This document shows positions 1 through 8,810 of a stretch of DNA of 64,000 bases, piece by piece (position 1 is the stretch's first letter; every line of letters begins with the position of its first letter). The notes under the pieces are model-generated. The model saw nothing but the letters and a program-made list of their open reading frames with translations. It had not been told where the DNA came from and made no database searches. Location: contig NZ_UYZZ01000006.1 in assembly GCF_900626095.1 (NCBI RefSeq), forward strand, positions 62,001-126,000, written 5' to 3'. The position numbers were made by a program, and so were the translations under genes. Source of the DNA: Clostridium rectalis (lineage in GTDB: Bacteria > Bacillota > Clostridia > Clostridiales > Clostridiaceae).

Positions 1-353
1 AAGCTATTGCAAGAGTAAGACTTGTACCAGGAGAAGGTAAAGTAATTGTAAATAAAAGAGACATAGAAAATTATTTTGGATTAGAAACTTTAAGAGTTAT
101 AGTAAATCAGCCATTAGTTTTAACAGGAACTAAAGAAAAATTTGATGTATTAGTAAATGTTCATGGTGGTGGATTTACTGGTCAGGCGGGAGCTATAAGA
201 CATGGTATTTCAAGAGCTTTATTAAAAGCTGATGAAAGCTTAAGAGGAGACCTTAAAAAATCAGGATTTTTAACAAGAGACCCAAGAATGACAGAGAGAA
301 AGAAATATGGTCTTAAAAAAGCAAGAAGAGCTCCACAGTTCTCAAAGAGATAG
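1..353 (+). CDS. rpsI: 30S ribosomal protein S9, 3' part
   Basis: C-terminal 116 residues of ribosomal protein S9, cut at the left edge of the window; reading starts at base 3 and stops at TAG 351-353. The protein sits in the small-subunit head with its basic tail reaching the P-site tRNA. The conserved [20 protein letters not shown] segment and the terminal [12 protein letters not shown] tail are both visible. S9 is normally about 130 residues, so only about 14 are missing. It is presumably the last gene of an rplM-rpsI operon, because a strong terminator follows at once. Confidence 0.97.
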   Translation, partial: AIARVRLVPGEGKVIVNKRDIENYFGLETLRVIVNQPLVLTGTKEKFDVLVNVHGGGFTGQAGAIRHGISRALLKADESLRGDLKKSGFLTRDPRMTERKKYGLKKARRAPQFSKR

Positions 354-365
354 TTTGGAAGTTGC

Positions 366-396
366 AAAGAGAGGAATTTTCCTCTCTTTTTTTTAT
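366..396 (+). terminator. Rho-independent terminator after rpsI
   Basis: Stem AAAGAGAGGAA pairing with TTCCTCTCTTT over a short loop and running into a long T-tract, 13 bases after the rpsI stop codon. Confidence 0.9.
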
Positions 397-481
397 TTTA
401 AATATTATCATTTTTTACCATTATAAAAAAAAAATTAATGCAAACACTATTAAATGCAATGAAAGAGAGGTGTTTTTATAT

Positions 482-1183
482 ATGAGTAAAAAGGATAAAT
501 TTATGATTTCCTGCGTTGCACTATTTTTATTTTCAAGCATTTTATTTATAAGTAGAAGTATATTAGCTAAGAATAGCACATCAGAAAAGTATGAGAGAAA
601 AGTAATTCTTATAGATCCAGGGCATGGAGGAATGGATGGAGGAGCAGTATCAAAAAATGGTACTGTTGAGAAAAATATAAATTTAAATATAAGTTTAAAA
701 TTAAAAAAACAACTTGAGAGTTGTGGAATGAAAGTTATTATGACAAGAGAAGAGGATAAAGGTCTTTATAGTGATAATGGTACTGTGAGACAAAAAAAGG
801 TAGAAGATTTGAAAAATAGATGTAATATGAAAAAGGAATCAAAATGCGATATGTTTATAAGTATTCATTTAAATATGTTTCCGCAAAGTCAGTATTATGG
901 AGCACAGGTGTGGTATTCTAATAGGGAAGATAGTAAAAAATTAGCCAATATAATACAATCCAATATGAAAATGGATTTAGATGAGAAAAATAAGAGAGTA
1001 GAAAAACCTGCAAAAAATGATTATAGAATATTTAGAGAGAATAATGATATGCCATCAGTTCTAGTGGAGTGTGGTTTCTTATCTAATGCTACAGAAGAAG
1101 CAAAATTAAAAGACAGTGAGTATCAAGAAAAGGTTGCTAAAAGTATTTCAAAGTCTGTAAAGCAGTATTTTAAAGATAAGTAA
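482..1183 (+). CDS. cwlD: N-acetylmuramoyl-L-alanine amidase CwlD
   Basis: Spore cortex amidase (233 aa) that removes the stem peptide from muramic acid so that muramic-delta-lactam can form, the mark recognised by germination lytic enzymes. Residues 7-28 form a signal peptide or membrane anchor. An Amidase_3 domain follows, with zinc and catalytic motifs DPGHGGMDGG, SIHLNM and VLVECGFLSN. The start at 482 is chosen over an in-frame upstream start because AGAGAGGTG lies just before it and the reading frame upstream overlaps the rpsI terminator. The rpsI-cwlD order is common in clostridia. A GerS-like lipoprotein, the known CwlD partner in C. difficile, lies at 47.7 kb. Confidence 0.93.
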   Translation: MSKKDKFMISCVALFLFSSILFISRSILAKNSTSEKYERKVILIDPGHGGMDGGAVSKNGTVEKNINLNISLKLKKQLESCGMKVIMTREEDKGLYSDNGTVRQKKVEDLKNRCNMKKESKCDMFISIHLNMFPQSQYYGAQVWYSNREDSKKLANIIQSNMKMDLDEKNKRVEKPAKNDYRIFRENNDMPSVLVECGFLSNATEEAKLKDSEYQEKVAKSISKSVKQYFKDK

Positions 1184-1386
1184 AAATCAGGGGTAAAATA
1201 ATTTATTTTATTACTTTTTACAACAAATAAAAATAAAATAAAAGAGGAAATTTATCAAATAATTATAAAATTTATAATATGAGCTTATAAATTTAGAGAG
1301 ACAACAGGTCCCAAAGTTATATTTTGCAGAAGAAATGACAAAAACTTAAAAAATATTTATGTTTTTTGAAAAAGATATTGATGTTG

Positions 1387-1433
1387 TACAATGGTTATGT
1401 TATTATTAATTTGGTTAATGGATTAGTCCATTA
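1387..1433 (+). promoter_or_regulatory. Promoter and palindromic operator before the GntR gene
   Basis: A TGTTGTACAAT extended -10-like element (TACAAT at 1387-1392) is followed about 24 bases later by the inverted repeat TAATGGA-TTAG-TCCATTA at 1416-1433. The repeat extends outward imperfectly to TTGG...TCAA. The size and place fit an autoregulatory GntR operator, but that use is inferred. The rest of the 1184-1445 gap is AT-rich with no gene. Confidence 0.5.
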
Positions 1434-1451
1434 GTCAATTTAACTTTGGGA

Positions 1452-2441
1452 GTGATTTATATACAAATTGTAATTGATAAAGGGAATAAAGTACCTTTGT
1501 ATTTGCAAGTTAAAAAGCAAATAATGGATTTGATAAAGAATGGATCTCTCAAGGTAGGATTTAAAATGCCAACAGAAAGAGATTTATCAGAACGACTTCG
1601 AGTGAGCAGAAATACTGTTAGTATGGCTTATAGGGAATTAGAACAAGATGGAGTTCTTAAATCTTATCAAGGCAGAGGTACTTTCGTAGCGGAAGAAGTA
1701 AAGTTATGGAAACACGAAGATATAAGAGAAAAAATAACAAAATTCGTGGATTTCGCTTTTGAAGAAGCAATAGAAGTAGGTATAGACGCAGATGAATTTT
1801 TAGAAATTGTTACTCAAAGAATAGAAGAAAAGAAAAAATTAATTCATGAAATAAGAGGCGTATATATTGAATGTAATATAGAACAATCAAAAATCTTTTC
1901 AGCCCAGTTAAGTGAAAGAACCGATATGGAGTTTAGACCAATAACGGTAAACGATTTAAATGGAATGAAAGAGGATACAAGAAAGCTTGTAGAAGAATCT
2001 CAGATTATAGTTACTACCTTCAATCATGTAAATGAAGTGAGAAGACTGACTAGAGGTTTTAACAAAAAGGTTTTAGGGGTTGCAATTACTCCTGATTTAG
2101 AAACTATAGTTAGAATTGCCAGATTTCCTATAGAAACAAAGTTTATTTTTGTATGTATCTCTGAGGAATTTATGTTTAAAGTTAGAGATGCATTGGAAAG
2201 TGCAGGATTGGGCAATATTAATATGAAATACACTAATAGTTATGATGTTAATGAACTGAAACAACATATAGATGAATGCGAAGTGATAATAACTTCACCA
2301 GGTAGATATAACGATTTAAATGATTTAATTGCTAACTTGGACATACAGGATAAGCAAATAGTAAATTTTTTATATAGCTTAGATGATGGATCTGTTAAAG
2401 CATTGAAATCAAAGTTATTGGAAATAAAGTATCAAAAGTAA
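1452..2441 (+). CDS. GntR-family transcriptional regulator
   Basis: Putative local regulator of the glutamate fermentation operon. The N-terminal about 70 residues are a GntR winged helix: KVPLYLQVKKQIMDLI, then PTERDLSERLRVSRNTVSMAYREL and a GVLKSYQGRGTFVAE wing. The remaining about 250 residues do not match a FadR, HutC or MocR effector domain that I recognise; they include an alpha/beta region with VIITSPGRYNDL. The start is uncertain. GGGAG at 1448-1452 lies 8 bases before an ATA codon at 1461 and overlaps in-frame TTG 1446 and GTG 1452, so the true N-terminus could be any of these. It lies directly upstream of glmS in the same direction. Confidence 0.82.
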   Translation: MIYIQIVIDKGNKVPLYLQVKKQIMDLIKNGSLKVGFKMPTERDLSERLRVSRNTVSMAYRELEQDGVLKSYQGRGTFVAEEVKLWKHEDIREKITKFVDFAFEEAIEVGIDADEFLEIVTQRIEEKKKLIHEIRGVYIECNIEQSKIFSAQLSERTDMEFRPITVNDLNGMKEDTRKLVEESQIIVTTFNHVNEVRRLTRGFNKKVLGVAITPDLETIVRIARFPIETKFIFVCISEEFMFKVRDALESAGLGNINMKYTNSYDVNELKQHIDECEVIITSPGRYNDLNDLIANLDIQDKQIVNFLYSLDDGSVKALKSKLLEIKYQK

Positions 2442-2499
2442 ATCAGGTTAAATATATAAATTTATTTATATATATAAAATATCTAGGAGGTTTTGAAAA

Positions 2500-2913
2500 A
2501 TGGAGAAAAAGACTATAGTGCTTGGAGTTATTGGCGCAGATTGTCATGCAGTAGGAAATAAAATACTAGACCATGCATTTACAAATGCAGGCTTCAATGT
2601 TATCAACATAGGAGTTCTATCATCACAGGAAGATTTTATAAATGCAGCTATAGAAACTAAAGCAGAACTTATATGTGTTTCTTCACTTTATGGACAGGGA
2701 GAAATTGACTGTAGAGGATTAAGAGAAAAATGTGATGAAGCAGGACTTAAAGGAATAAAATTATTTGTTGGTGGAAACATCGTTGTTGGTAAACAGAACT
2801 GGCCAGATGTTGAACAGAGATTTAAAGCAATGGGATTTGATAGAGTATACCCACCAGGAACTGCTCCTGAAGTTACAATTGAAGATATGAAGGAAGTTTT
2901 AGGAGTAAAATAA
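2500..2913 (+). CDS. glmS: Glutamate mutase sigma (S) subunit
   Basis: Cobalamin-binding small subunit (137 aa) of adenosylcobalamin-dependent glutamate mutase, which rearranges L-glutamate to (2S,3S)-3-methylaspartate. The base-off/His-on motif D-x-H-x-x-G is present as DCHAVG at residues 14-19, with His16 the expected lower cobalt ligand. Further cobalamin-fold motifs SLYGQGE and GGNIVVGK follow. Length equals the clostridial MutS/GlmS family. AGGAGG precedes the ATG. It is the first structural gene of the pathway operon. The symbol glmS is also used for the aminotransferase at 29.1 kb; mutS is the older name for this subunit. Confidence 0.96.
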   Translation: MEKKTIVLGVIGADCHAVGNKILDHAFTNAGFNVINIGVLSSQEDFINAAIETKAELICVSSLYGQGEIDCRGLREKCDEAGLKGIKLFVGGNIVVGKQNWPDVEQRFKAMGFDRVYPPGTAPEVTIEDMKEVLGVK

Positions 2914-2958
2914 TAATTGGAAAAGTAATTAATTTCCATGAATTAGGAGTTGATTAGG

Positions 2959-4347
2959 GTGGATGCTTATTTACTTTTAGATTTTGGAAGCACCTATACA
3001 AAACTTACAGCAGTAGATATAGAAAATGAAGAAATATTAGCAACAGCAAAGGATATTACAACTGTAGAGGAAGATATAATGATAGGTTTTAATAAAGCTT
3101 ATGAAAAACTTACAGAACAGTTGAAAGACAAGGATGTAAACTTTATTAAAAAATTAGCATGTTCTTCAGCTGCTGGCGGATTAAAAATGATTGCTATAGG
3201 GCTTGTGCCAGAACTTACAGCGGAAGCCGCTAAGAGAGCCGCACTTGGTGCAGGTGCTAGGGTGTTAAATGTATACAGTTATGATTTAACAACTAAAGAA
3301 ATTGAGGAAATAAAGAATTCAAATTTAGATATAATACTTTTAGCAGGCGGTACAGATGGCGGAAACAAAGAATGTATGATACACAATGCTAAAATGCTTG
3401 CAGATCATGGTGTTAAACTTCCTGTAGTCGTAGCAGGAAATAAAGTAGCTAGTGATTCTGTATCAGATATATTTGATGAAGCTGGTATATTTTATAGAGT
3501 TACTGAGAATGTAATGCCAAAATTGAATATGTTAAACGTAGAACCTGCAAGAGAAGAAATAAGACAGATATTTATGAAAAGAATAGTAGAAGCAAAAGGA
3601 ATGAAAGATGCTGAAAGTTTTATCAGTGGAATTCTTATGCCTACTCCAGCGGCGGTATTAAAAGCGGCTAGAGTATTGTCAGAAGGAACTGATAAGGAAG
3701 ATGGTATTGGAGATTTAGTAGTAGTTGATATCGGTGGGGCAACTACAGATATACATTCTATTGCAGACGGAGAACCATCTAAACCAGGGGTTACATTAAG
3801 AGGACTTCAAGAGCCTTTTGCAAAAAGAACAGTTGAAGGTGATCTTGGAATGAGATACTCAGCTATATCTTTATGGGAAGCATCTGGAACAAGAAAGCTT
3901 CAAGGATATTTGCAGGATAAATCTGTAGATGTAGAAGCATCTTGTAAATACAGAGCTGATAACATAAAGATGGTACCTAAAACAGATGAAGAAATTAAGT
4001 TTGATGAGGCTATGGCTAAAGTGGCAACTGACATGGCTATGGAAAGACATGTAGGTGTCATAGAAAGCATGTATACCCCAATGGGAGTTGTTTATAGCCA
4101 AGTAGGAAAAGATCTATTAGATGTTAAATGTTTAATAGGAACCGGTGGTGTATTAGTACACAGTAAAAATCCTGGGGAAATATTAAAAGCAGGAGCATTT
4201 AATAAAGAAGATCCTACGCATCTAAAACCACAGCATCCAGAGTTCTACTTAGATAAATCATATATATTGTCAGCAATGGGTCTTTTAGCAGAAGATCTAC
4301 CTGATGAAGCGGTTAGAATAATGAAAAAATATTTGGTTAAAGTTTGA
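2959..4347 (+). CDS. glmL: Glutamate mutase reactivating ATPase GlmL/MutL
   Basis: MutL-family ASKHA ATPase encoded between the two mutase subunits and thought to exchange damaged cobalamin or chaperone the mutase. The phosphate-1 motif LLLDFGSTYTKL lies at the N-terminus, and a phosphate-2 motif VVVDIGGATTDIHS near residue 260. LIGTGGVLVHS near residue 395 fits the adenosine motif. The start is set at GTG 2959, nine bases after AGGAG (2945-2949); an in-frame TTG at 2950 would abut the Shine-Dalgarno. It follows glmS by 45 bases and precedes glmE by 15, so the three are co-transcribed. Confidence 0.93.
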   Translation: MDAYLLLDFGSTYTKLTAVDIENEEILATAKDITTVEEDIMIGFNKAYEKLTEQLKDKDVNFIKKLACSSAAGGLKMIAIGLVPELTAEAAKRAALGAGARVLNVYSYDLTTKEIEEIKNSNLDIILLAGGTDGGNKECMIHNAKMLADHGVKLPVVVAGNKVASDSVSDIFDEAGIFYRVTENVMPKLNMLNVEPAREEIRQIFMKRIVEAKGMKDAESFISGILMPTPAAVLKAARVLSEGTDKEDGIGDLVVVDIGGATTDIHSIADGEPSKPGVTLRGLQEPFAKRTVEGDLGMRYSAISLWEASGTRKLQGYLQDKSVDVEASCKYRADNIKMVPKTDEEIKFDEAMAKVATDMAMERHVGVIESMYTPMGVVYSQVGKDLLDVKCLIGTGGVLVHSKNPGEILKAGAFNKEDPTHLKPQHPEFYLDKSYILSAMGLLAEDLPDEAVRIMKKYLVKV

Positions 4348-4362
4348 TAGGAGGGAATTTCA

Positions 4363-5820
4363 TTGGAACTTAAAAATAAAAAATGGACAGATGAAGAGTT
4401 TTTTAAAATAAGAGAAGAAGTATTAAATCAGTGGCCAACAGGTAAGGAAGTAGATTTAAAGGAAGCTGTAGATTTCTTAAAGAAAATACCAGCAGAAAAG
4501 AATTTCGCAGATAAATTAGTTGCGGCTAAAAAAGCAGGTAAGACTTTAGCACAGCCAAGAGCAGGTGTTGCATTACTTGATGAACATATTGAATTATTAA
4601 CTTTCTTACAAAATGAAGGAGGAGCAGATTTACTACCTTCAACAATAGATTCATATACAAGACAAAATAGATACGAAGAATGTGAAATTGGTATTCAGGA
4701 AAGTTTAAAAGCTGGAAGATCATTATTAAACGGTTTCCCAGGAGTTAACCATGGTGTTCAGGGATGTAGAAAAGTTTACAATGCTGTAAACCTACCATTA
4801 CAGGCTAGACACGGTACACCAGATGGAAGATTACTTGCTGAAATAACTCATGCAGGTGGATATACTTCAAATGAAGGTGGCGGAATTTCTTATAATGTTC
4901 CTTATGCTAAATCTGTTACTTTAGAAAAAACACTTTTAGATTGGCAGTACTGTGACAGACTTGTTGGATTCTATGAAGAACAAGGAGTTCACATTAATAG
5001 AGAGCCATTTGGACCTTTAACAGGAACACTTGTACCACCATCAATGTCAAATGCTGTTGCTATAACAGAAGCTTTACTTGCAGCAGAACAGGGTGTTAAA
5101 AACATAACTGTTGGATATGGTGAATGTGGTAACATGATTCAGGATATAGCTGCTTTAAGATCATTAGAAGAACAAACTAATGAATATTTAAAAGCTTATG
5201 GATATAATGATGTATTTATAACTACAGTATTCCATCAGTGGATGGGTGGATTCCCACAGGATGAATCAAAAGCATTTGGAGTTATAGTTACTGCTACAAC
5301 TATTGCATCTTTAGCTGGAGCAACTAAAGTTATAGTTAAGACTCCACACGAGGCTATTGGTATACCAACAAAAGAAGCTAATGCTTGTGGTATAAAGGCT
5401 ACAAAGATGGCATTAAACATGTTAGAAGGACAGAGAATGCCAATGTCAAAAGAATTAGAAACTGAAATAGCTGTAATAAAAGCTGAAACTAAATGTATAC
5501 TTGACAAAATGTTTGAATTAGGAAAAGGTGATTTAGCAGTTGGTACTGTTAAAGCATTTGAAACTGGTGTTATGGATATACCATTTGCACCAAGTAAGTA
5601 TAATGCAGGTAAGATGTTACCAGTAAGAGATAACTTAGGTTGTGTAAGATACTTAGAATTAGGAAATGTTCCTCTAAGCGAAGAATTAAAAACATTTAAT
5701 AGGGAAAGACTTCAAGAAAGAGGAAAATTCGAAGGAAGAGATATATCATTCCAGATGGTTATCGATGACATCTTCGCAGTAGGTAAGGGTAGACTTATCG
5801 GAAGACCTGAAGTTAAATAA
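4363..5820 (+). CDS. glmE: Glutamate mutase epsilon (E) subunit
   Basis: Catalytic TIM-barrel subunit (485 aa) of glutamate mutase. With translation from the TTG at 4363, the residues known to hold the substrate in the C. cochlearium enzyme fall at the published numbers: Arg66, Arg100 and Arg149 (the arginine claw), Glu171, Tyr177 and Tyr181. This supports both identity and start. AGGAGGG lies just upstream. Glycine-rich segments and a [12 protein letters not shown] segment are typical of the family. All key residues are intact, so the enzyme should be active with glmS and adenosylcobalamin. Confidence 0.97.
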   Translation: MELKNKKWTDEEFFKIREEVLNQWPTGKEVDLKEAVDFLKKIPAEKNFADKLVAAKKAGKTLAQPRAGVALLDEHIELLTFLQNEGGADLLPSTIDSYTRQNRYEECEIGIQESLKAGRSLLNGFPGVNHGVQGCRKVYNAVNLPLQARHGTPDGRLLAEITHAGGYTSNEGGGISYNVPYAKSVTLEKTLLDWQYCDRLVGFYEEQGVHINREPFGPLTGTLVPPSMSNAVAITEALLAAEQGVKNITVGYGECGNMIQDIAALRSLEEQTNEYLKAYGYNDVFITTVFHQWMGGFPQDESKAFGVIVTATTIASLAGATKVIVKTPHEAIGIPTKEANACGIKATKMALNMLEGQRMPMSKELETEIAVIKAETKCILDKMFELGKGDLAVGTVKAFETGVMDIPFAPSKYNAGKMLPVRDNLGCVRYLELGNVPLSEELKTFNRERLQERGKFEGRDISFQMVIDDIFAVGKGRLIGRPEVK

Positions 5821-5843
5821 TTAATTTAATAAATTGTTATTTA

Positions 5844-5885
5844 CCACATTTGTTGTTAACAGTATTCTGATAGCAACAAATGTGG
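5844..5885 (+). other. Intergenic hairpin between glmE and mal
   Basis: A perfect 12-bp stem (CCACATTTGTTG with CAACAAATGTGG) encloses an 18-base loop. No T-run follows, so it is probably not an intrinsic terminator. An mRNA-processing or 3'-end-stabilising role within the operon is possible but inferred. Confidence 0.6.
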
Positions 5886-5935
5886 ATAAAAATATATGAA
5901 AATAAATTAAATTTAAAAAGGACAGGTGAATATTT

Positions 5936-7177
5936 ATGAAAATTGTTGACGTACTTTGTACACCAGGATTAACTGGATTCTACTTTGATGACCAGAGAGC
6001 AATAAAAAAGGGAGCAGGACATGATGGATTTACATATACAGGTGAAACTGTTACAGAAGGATTCAATCAGGTAAGACAAAAAGGTGAATCAATATCAGTT
6101 ATGCTAATACTTGAAGATGGTCAGGTTGCTCATGGAGATTGTGCAGCAGTTCAATACTCAGGAGCAGGCGGAAGAGATCCATTATTCTTAGCTAAAGATT
6201 TCATACCTGTTATAGAAAAAGAAATAGCACCAAAGCTAATTGGAAGAGAATTAACTGAATTCAAAGCATTAGCTGAAGAATTTGACGGAATGACTGTAAA
6301 CGGTAAAAGATTACACACTGCTATTAGATACGGTATAACTCAGGCTATACTTGATGCAGTAGCTAAAACTAGAAAAGTAACTATGGCTGAAGTAATTAGA
6401 GATGAATACAATAAGGGAGCAGAAATCAATGCTGTACCTGTATTTGCTCAGTCAGGTGATAATAGATATGATAACGTTGATAAAATGATTATTAAAGAAG
6501 CTGATGTATTACCACATGCTTTAATCAACAACGTTTCAGAAAAATTAGGTAATAAAGGTGAAAAACTTCTTGAATATGTTAAATGGTTAAGAGATAGAAT
6601 AATCAAATTAAGAGTAAGAGAAGACTATGCGCCAATATTCCACATTGATGTATATGGAACAATCGGAGCTGCTTTTGATGTTAATATCAAGGCTATGGCT
6701 GATTACATTCAGACTTTAGCAGAAGCTGCTAATCCATTCCACTTAAGAATCGAAGGACCAATGGACGTTGAAGATAGACAGAAACAGATGGAAGCTATGA
6801 GAGACTTAAGAGCAGAATTAGATAAAAGAGGAGTAAACGCAGAATTAGTTGCTGATGAATGGTGTAACACAGTTGATGATGTTAAATTCTTCACTGACAA
6901 CAAAGCTGGACACATGGTTCAGATAAAGACTCCTGACCTTGGTGGAGTTAACAATATAGCAGATGCTATAATGTACTGTAAAGCAAATGGAATGGGAGCT
7001 TACTGTGGAGGAACTTGTAACGAAACTAACAGATCAGCTGAAGTTACAACTAACATAGGCATGGCTTGCGGAGCTAGACAGGTTCTTGCTAAACCAGGTA
7101 TGGGTGTTGACGAAGGAATGATGATCGTTAAAAATGAAATGAACAGAGTATTAGCTCTTGTTAATAGAAGAAAGTAA
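5936..7177 (+). CDS. mal: Methylaspartate ammonia-lyase
   Basis: Catalyses elimination of ammonia from 3-methylaspartate to give mesaconate, the second pathway step. It belongs to the enolase superfamily (413 aa, the size of the C. tetanomorphum enzyme). Residues known from that enzyme's structure are all present at the same numbers: Mg ligands Asp238, Glu273 and Asp307, catalytic Lys331 and His194, and substrate-contact Gln73, Gln172, Gln329 and Cys361. The ATG follows GACAGGTG. It lies 115 bases after glmE across a hairpin, so it is probably in the same operon. The sequence resembles, but as I recall it does not exactly match, the C. tetanomorphum protein. Confidence 0.97.
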   Translation: MKIVDVLCTPGLTGFYFDDQRAIKKGAGHDGFTYTGETVTEGFNQVRQKGESISVMLILEDGQVAHGDCAAVQYSGAGGRDPLFLAKDFIPVIEKEIAPKLIGRELTEFKALAEEFDGMTVNGKRLHTAIRYGITQAILDAVAKTRKVTMAEVIRDEYNKGAEINAVPVFAQSGDNRYDNVDKMIIKEADVLPHALINNVSEKLGNKGEKLLEYVKWLRDRIIKLRVREDYAPIFHIDVYGTIGAAFDVNIKAMADYIQTLAEAANPFHLRIEGPMDVEDRQKQMEAMRDLRAELDKRGVNAELVADEWCNTVDDVKFFTDNKAGHMVQIKTPDLGGVNNIADAIMYCKANGMGAYCGGTCNETNRSAEVTTNIGMACGARQVLAKPGMGVDEGMMIVKNEMNRVLALVNRRK

Positions 7178-7197
7178 TTAAATACAACTAAGGCATT

Positions 7198-7230
7198 GGA
7201 AAGGCGGTTTACTTTTAAACTGCCTTTTCC
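7198..7230 (+). other. Hairpin after mal
   Basis: GGAAAGGC-GGTTTA pairs with TAAAC-TGCCTTTTCC in a stable stem-loop. The T-run lies inside the stem and not behind it, so termination, if any, is partial. It may attenuate the downstream genes or protect the upstream mRNA end. Confidence 0.55.
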
Positions 7231-7262
7231 ACTATTAGATTCTAATTTATTATATTTTGAAA

Positions 7263-7312
7263 GGAGGCATTTATTAAACAAGTAATTAGAGGATTACTTA
7301 TTTAATAAAGAA
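7263..7312 (+). promoter_or_regulatory. Shine-Dalgarno separated from its start by a hairpin
   Basis: A strong AAGGAGG ends at 7267, about 45 bases before ATG 7313. The bases between form a stem-loop: TTATTAAA-C-AAGTAAT (7271-7286) pairs with ATTACTT-A-TTTAATAA (7293-7308) with one mismatch and a 6-base loop. When folded, only about 7 unpaired bases separate GGAGG from ATG, which is normal spacing. Confidence 0.6.
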
Positions 7313-8161
7313 ATGTATATGAAAGAAGTACAGATTTCAGATATAACAAAAGCTGTAAGAGAGCTATGTATAGAGGCAAATTATAGACTTCCTGCAGATG
7401 TAAAAGCAAAGCTTGAGGAGTATAAAGATAAAGAAAATTGGCCAATGGCTAAGGGGATCATTGAAAAAATATTACTGAATGTTGATATATCAGACAAAGA
7501 GGATAGACCAGCTTGTCAGGATACAGGAATGGCATGCGTGTTTGTTGAAATTGGTCAAGATGTACACGTTGTAGGTGGAAATCTTGAAGATGCAATCAAC
7601 GAAGGAGTAAGACAAGGTTATATTGACGGATATTTAAGAAAATCAGTTGTCAATGATCCAATAGAAAGAGTAAATACAAAGGATAATACTCCAGCAGTTA
7701 TATATTATGATATAGTTTCAGGAGATAAATTGAAAATAACTGTAGCACCTAAAGGATTTGGTTCAGAAAATATGAGCCAACAAAAAATGTTAAAACCTGC
7801 TGATGGGCTTAAAGGTGTTAAAGATTTTATAATTAAGGTTGTAAAAGAAGCAGGTCCAAATCCTTGCCCACCAATAGTTGTAGGTGTAGGTATAGGTGGA
7901 ACTTTTGATAGATCTTGTAATTTAGCTAAAAAAGCTTTAATGAGACCACTAGATGAAAGAAATTCAAATCCGTTTTATGCTGATCTTGAAAAAGAATTAT
8001 TGGAAACAATAAATTCTTTAGGAATAGGACCTCAAGGATTTGGAGGACTTACAACAGCAATAGCTGTTAATATAGAAACTTATGCAACTCATATAGCAGG
8101 ACTTCCAGTAGCAGTAAATATAAACTGCCATGTAACAAGACATAAGAGTGTAGAATTTTAG
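7313..8161 (+). CDS. Mesaconate hydratase (fumarase class I) alpha subunit
   Basis: Large subunit of a two-subunit Fe-S hydro-lyase of the fumarase/L(+)-tartrate dehydratase family. From its place between methylaspartate ammonia-lyase and the lyase complex it most likely hydrates mesaconate to (S)-citramalate. Three conserved cysteines expected to bind a [4Fe-4S] cluster are visible: Cys68 (ACQDTG), Cys202 (RSCNLA) and Cys272 (NINCH). The start is ATG 7313 or ATG 7319. A hairpin places the upstream AAGGAGG at normal distance from 7313. The beta subunit follows. Fumarase or tartrate dehydratase activity cannot be excluded from sequence alone. Confidence 0.9.
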   Translation: MYMKEVQISDITKAVRELCIEANYRLPADVKAKLEEYKDKENWPMAKGIIEKILLNVDISDKEDRPACQDTGMACVFVEIGQDVHVVGGNLEDAINEGVRQGYIDGYLRKSVVNDPIERVNTKDNTPAVIYYDIVSGDKLKITVAPKGFGSENMSQQKMLKPADGLKGVKDFIIKVVKEAGPNPCPPIVVGVGIGGTFDRSCNLAKKALMRPLDERNSNPFYADLEKELLETINSLGIGPQGFGGLTTAIAVNIETYATHIAGLPVAVNINCHVTRHKSVEF

Positions 8162-8174
8162 GGGGGTGCTAATA

Positions 8175-8732
8175 ATGGAAAAGAGAATAACTACTCCATT
8201 AACAGCAGAAAAAGTTAAGGACTTAAAAGCTGGAGACTCAGTACTTATATCAGGAGTTATATATACTTCCAGAGATGCTGGACATAAAAGATTAGTTGAT
8301 TTACTAGATAAGGGAGAAAAACTTCCTATAGATGTTAAAGATCAGATTATATACTATGTGGGACCAACACCTGCAAAGCCAGGTCAGCCAATTGGCTCAG
8401 CAGGACCAACAACTAGTTATAGAATGGATCCTTATGCTCCAAGACTTTTGGATGTAGGATTAAAAGGAATGATTGGAAAAGGATTAAGATCAAAAGAAGT
8501 TATTGAGGCTATAAAGAAAAATACTGGTGTTTATTTTGCAGCTATAGGTGGTGCTGCTGCTTTAATGGGTAGAGCAGTTAAAAAAGCAGAAATCGTATGC
8601 TATGAAGATTTAGGAGCAGAAGCTTTAAGAAGATTAGAAGTTGAAGATTTACCAGTAGTTGTTGTTATAGATAGTGAAGGAAATAATCTTTATGAAATAG
8701 GACAGAAAAACTATCTTGATAGCTTAAAGTAA
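8175..8732 (+). CDS. Mesaconate hydratase (fumarase class I) beta subunit
   Basis: Small subunit (185 aa) of the fumarase/tartrate dehydratase-type hydro-lyase, corresponding to the C-terminal swivel domain of single-chain class I fumarases. Family motifs seen are the PGQPIGSAGPTTSYRMD substrate-binding segment near residue 75, a GMIGKG motif near residue 100, and YFAAIGGAAALM. Start ATG 8175 has AGGGGGG at 8160-8166, overlapping the end of the alpha gene; an in-frame GTG at 8166 lies within the Shine-Dalgarno. Tight coupling to the alpha gene indicates a heteromeric enzyme. Confidence 0.92.
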   Translation: MEKRITTPLTAEKVKDLKAGDSVLISGVIYTSRDAGHKRLVDLLDKGEKLPIDVKDQIIYYVGPTPAKPGQPIGSAGPTTSYRMDPYAPRLLDVGLKGMIGKGLRSKEVIEAIKKNTGVYFAAIGGAAALMGRAVKKAEIVCYEDLGAEALRRLEVEDLPVVVVIDSEGNNLYEIGQKNYLDSLK

Positions 8733-8741
8733 TTTAAATCT

Positions 8742-8783
8742 ATAATTGAAGCTGAGGATTATATATCTTCAGTTTTCAATTAT
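8742..8783 (+). other. Intergenic hairpin before citD
   Basis: ATAATTGAA and TTCAATTAT form the base of a stem-loop with an interrupted inner CTGA/TCAG pairing. No clear T-run follows. It is the third U-tract-less hairpin in the operon and separates the hydratase from the lyase genes. Confidence 0.5.
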
Positions 8784-8810
8784 TGGTTTTAGAAGGGAAG
8801 GGAAAAAGAA

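Noticed and set aside
2441-2499. AT-rich inverted repeat TATATAAAT/ATTTATATA before the mutase gene as an operator
   Set aside because: Pure AT repeats are expected by chance in this genome, and it does not share the repeat found before the GntR gene.
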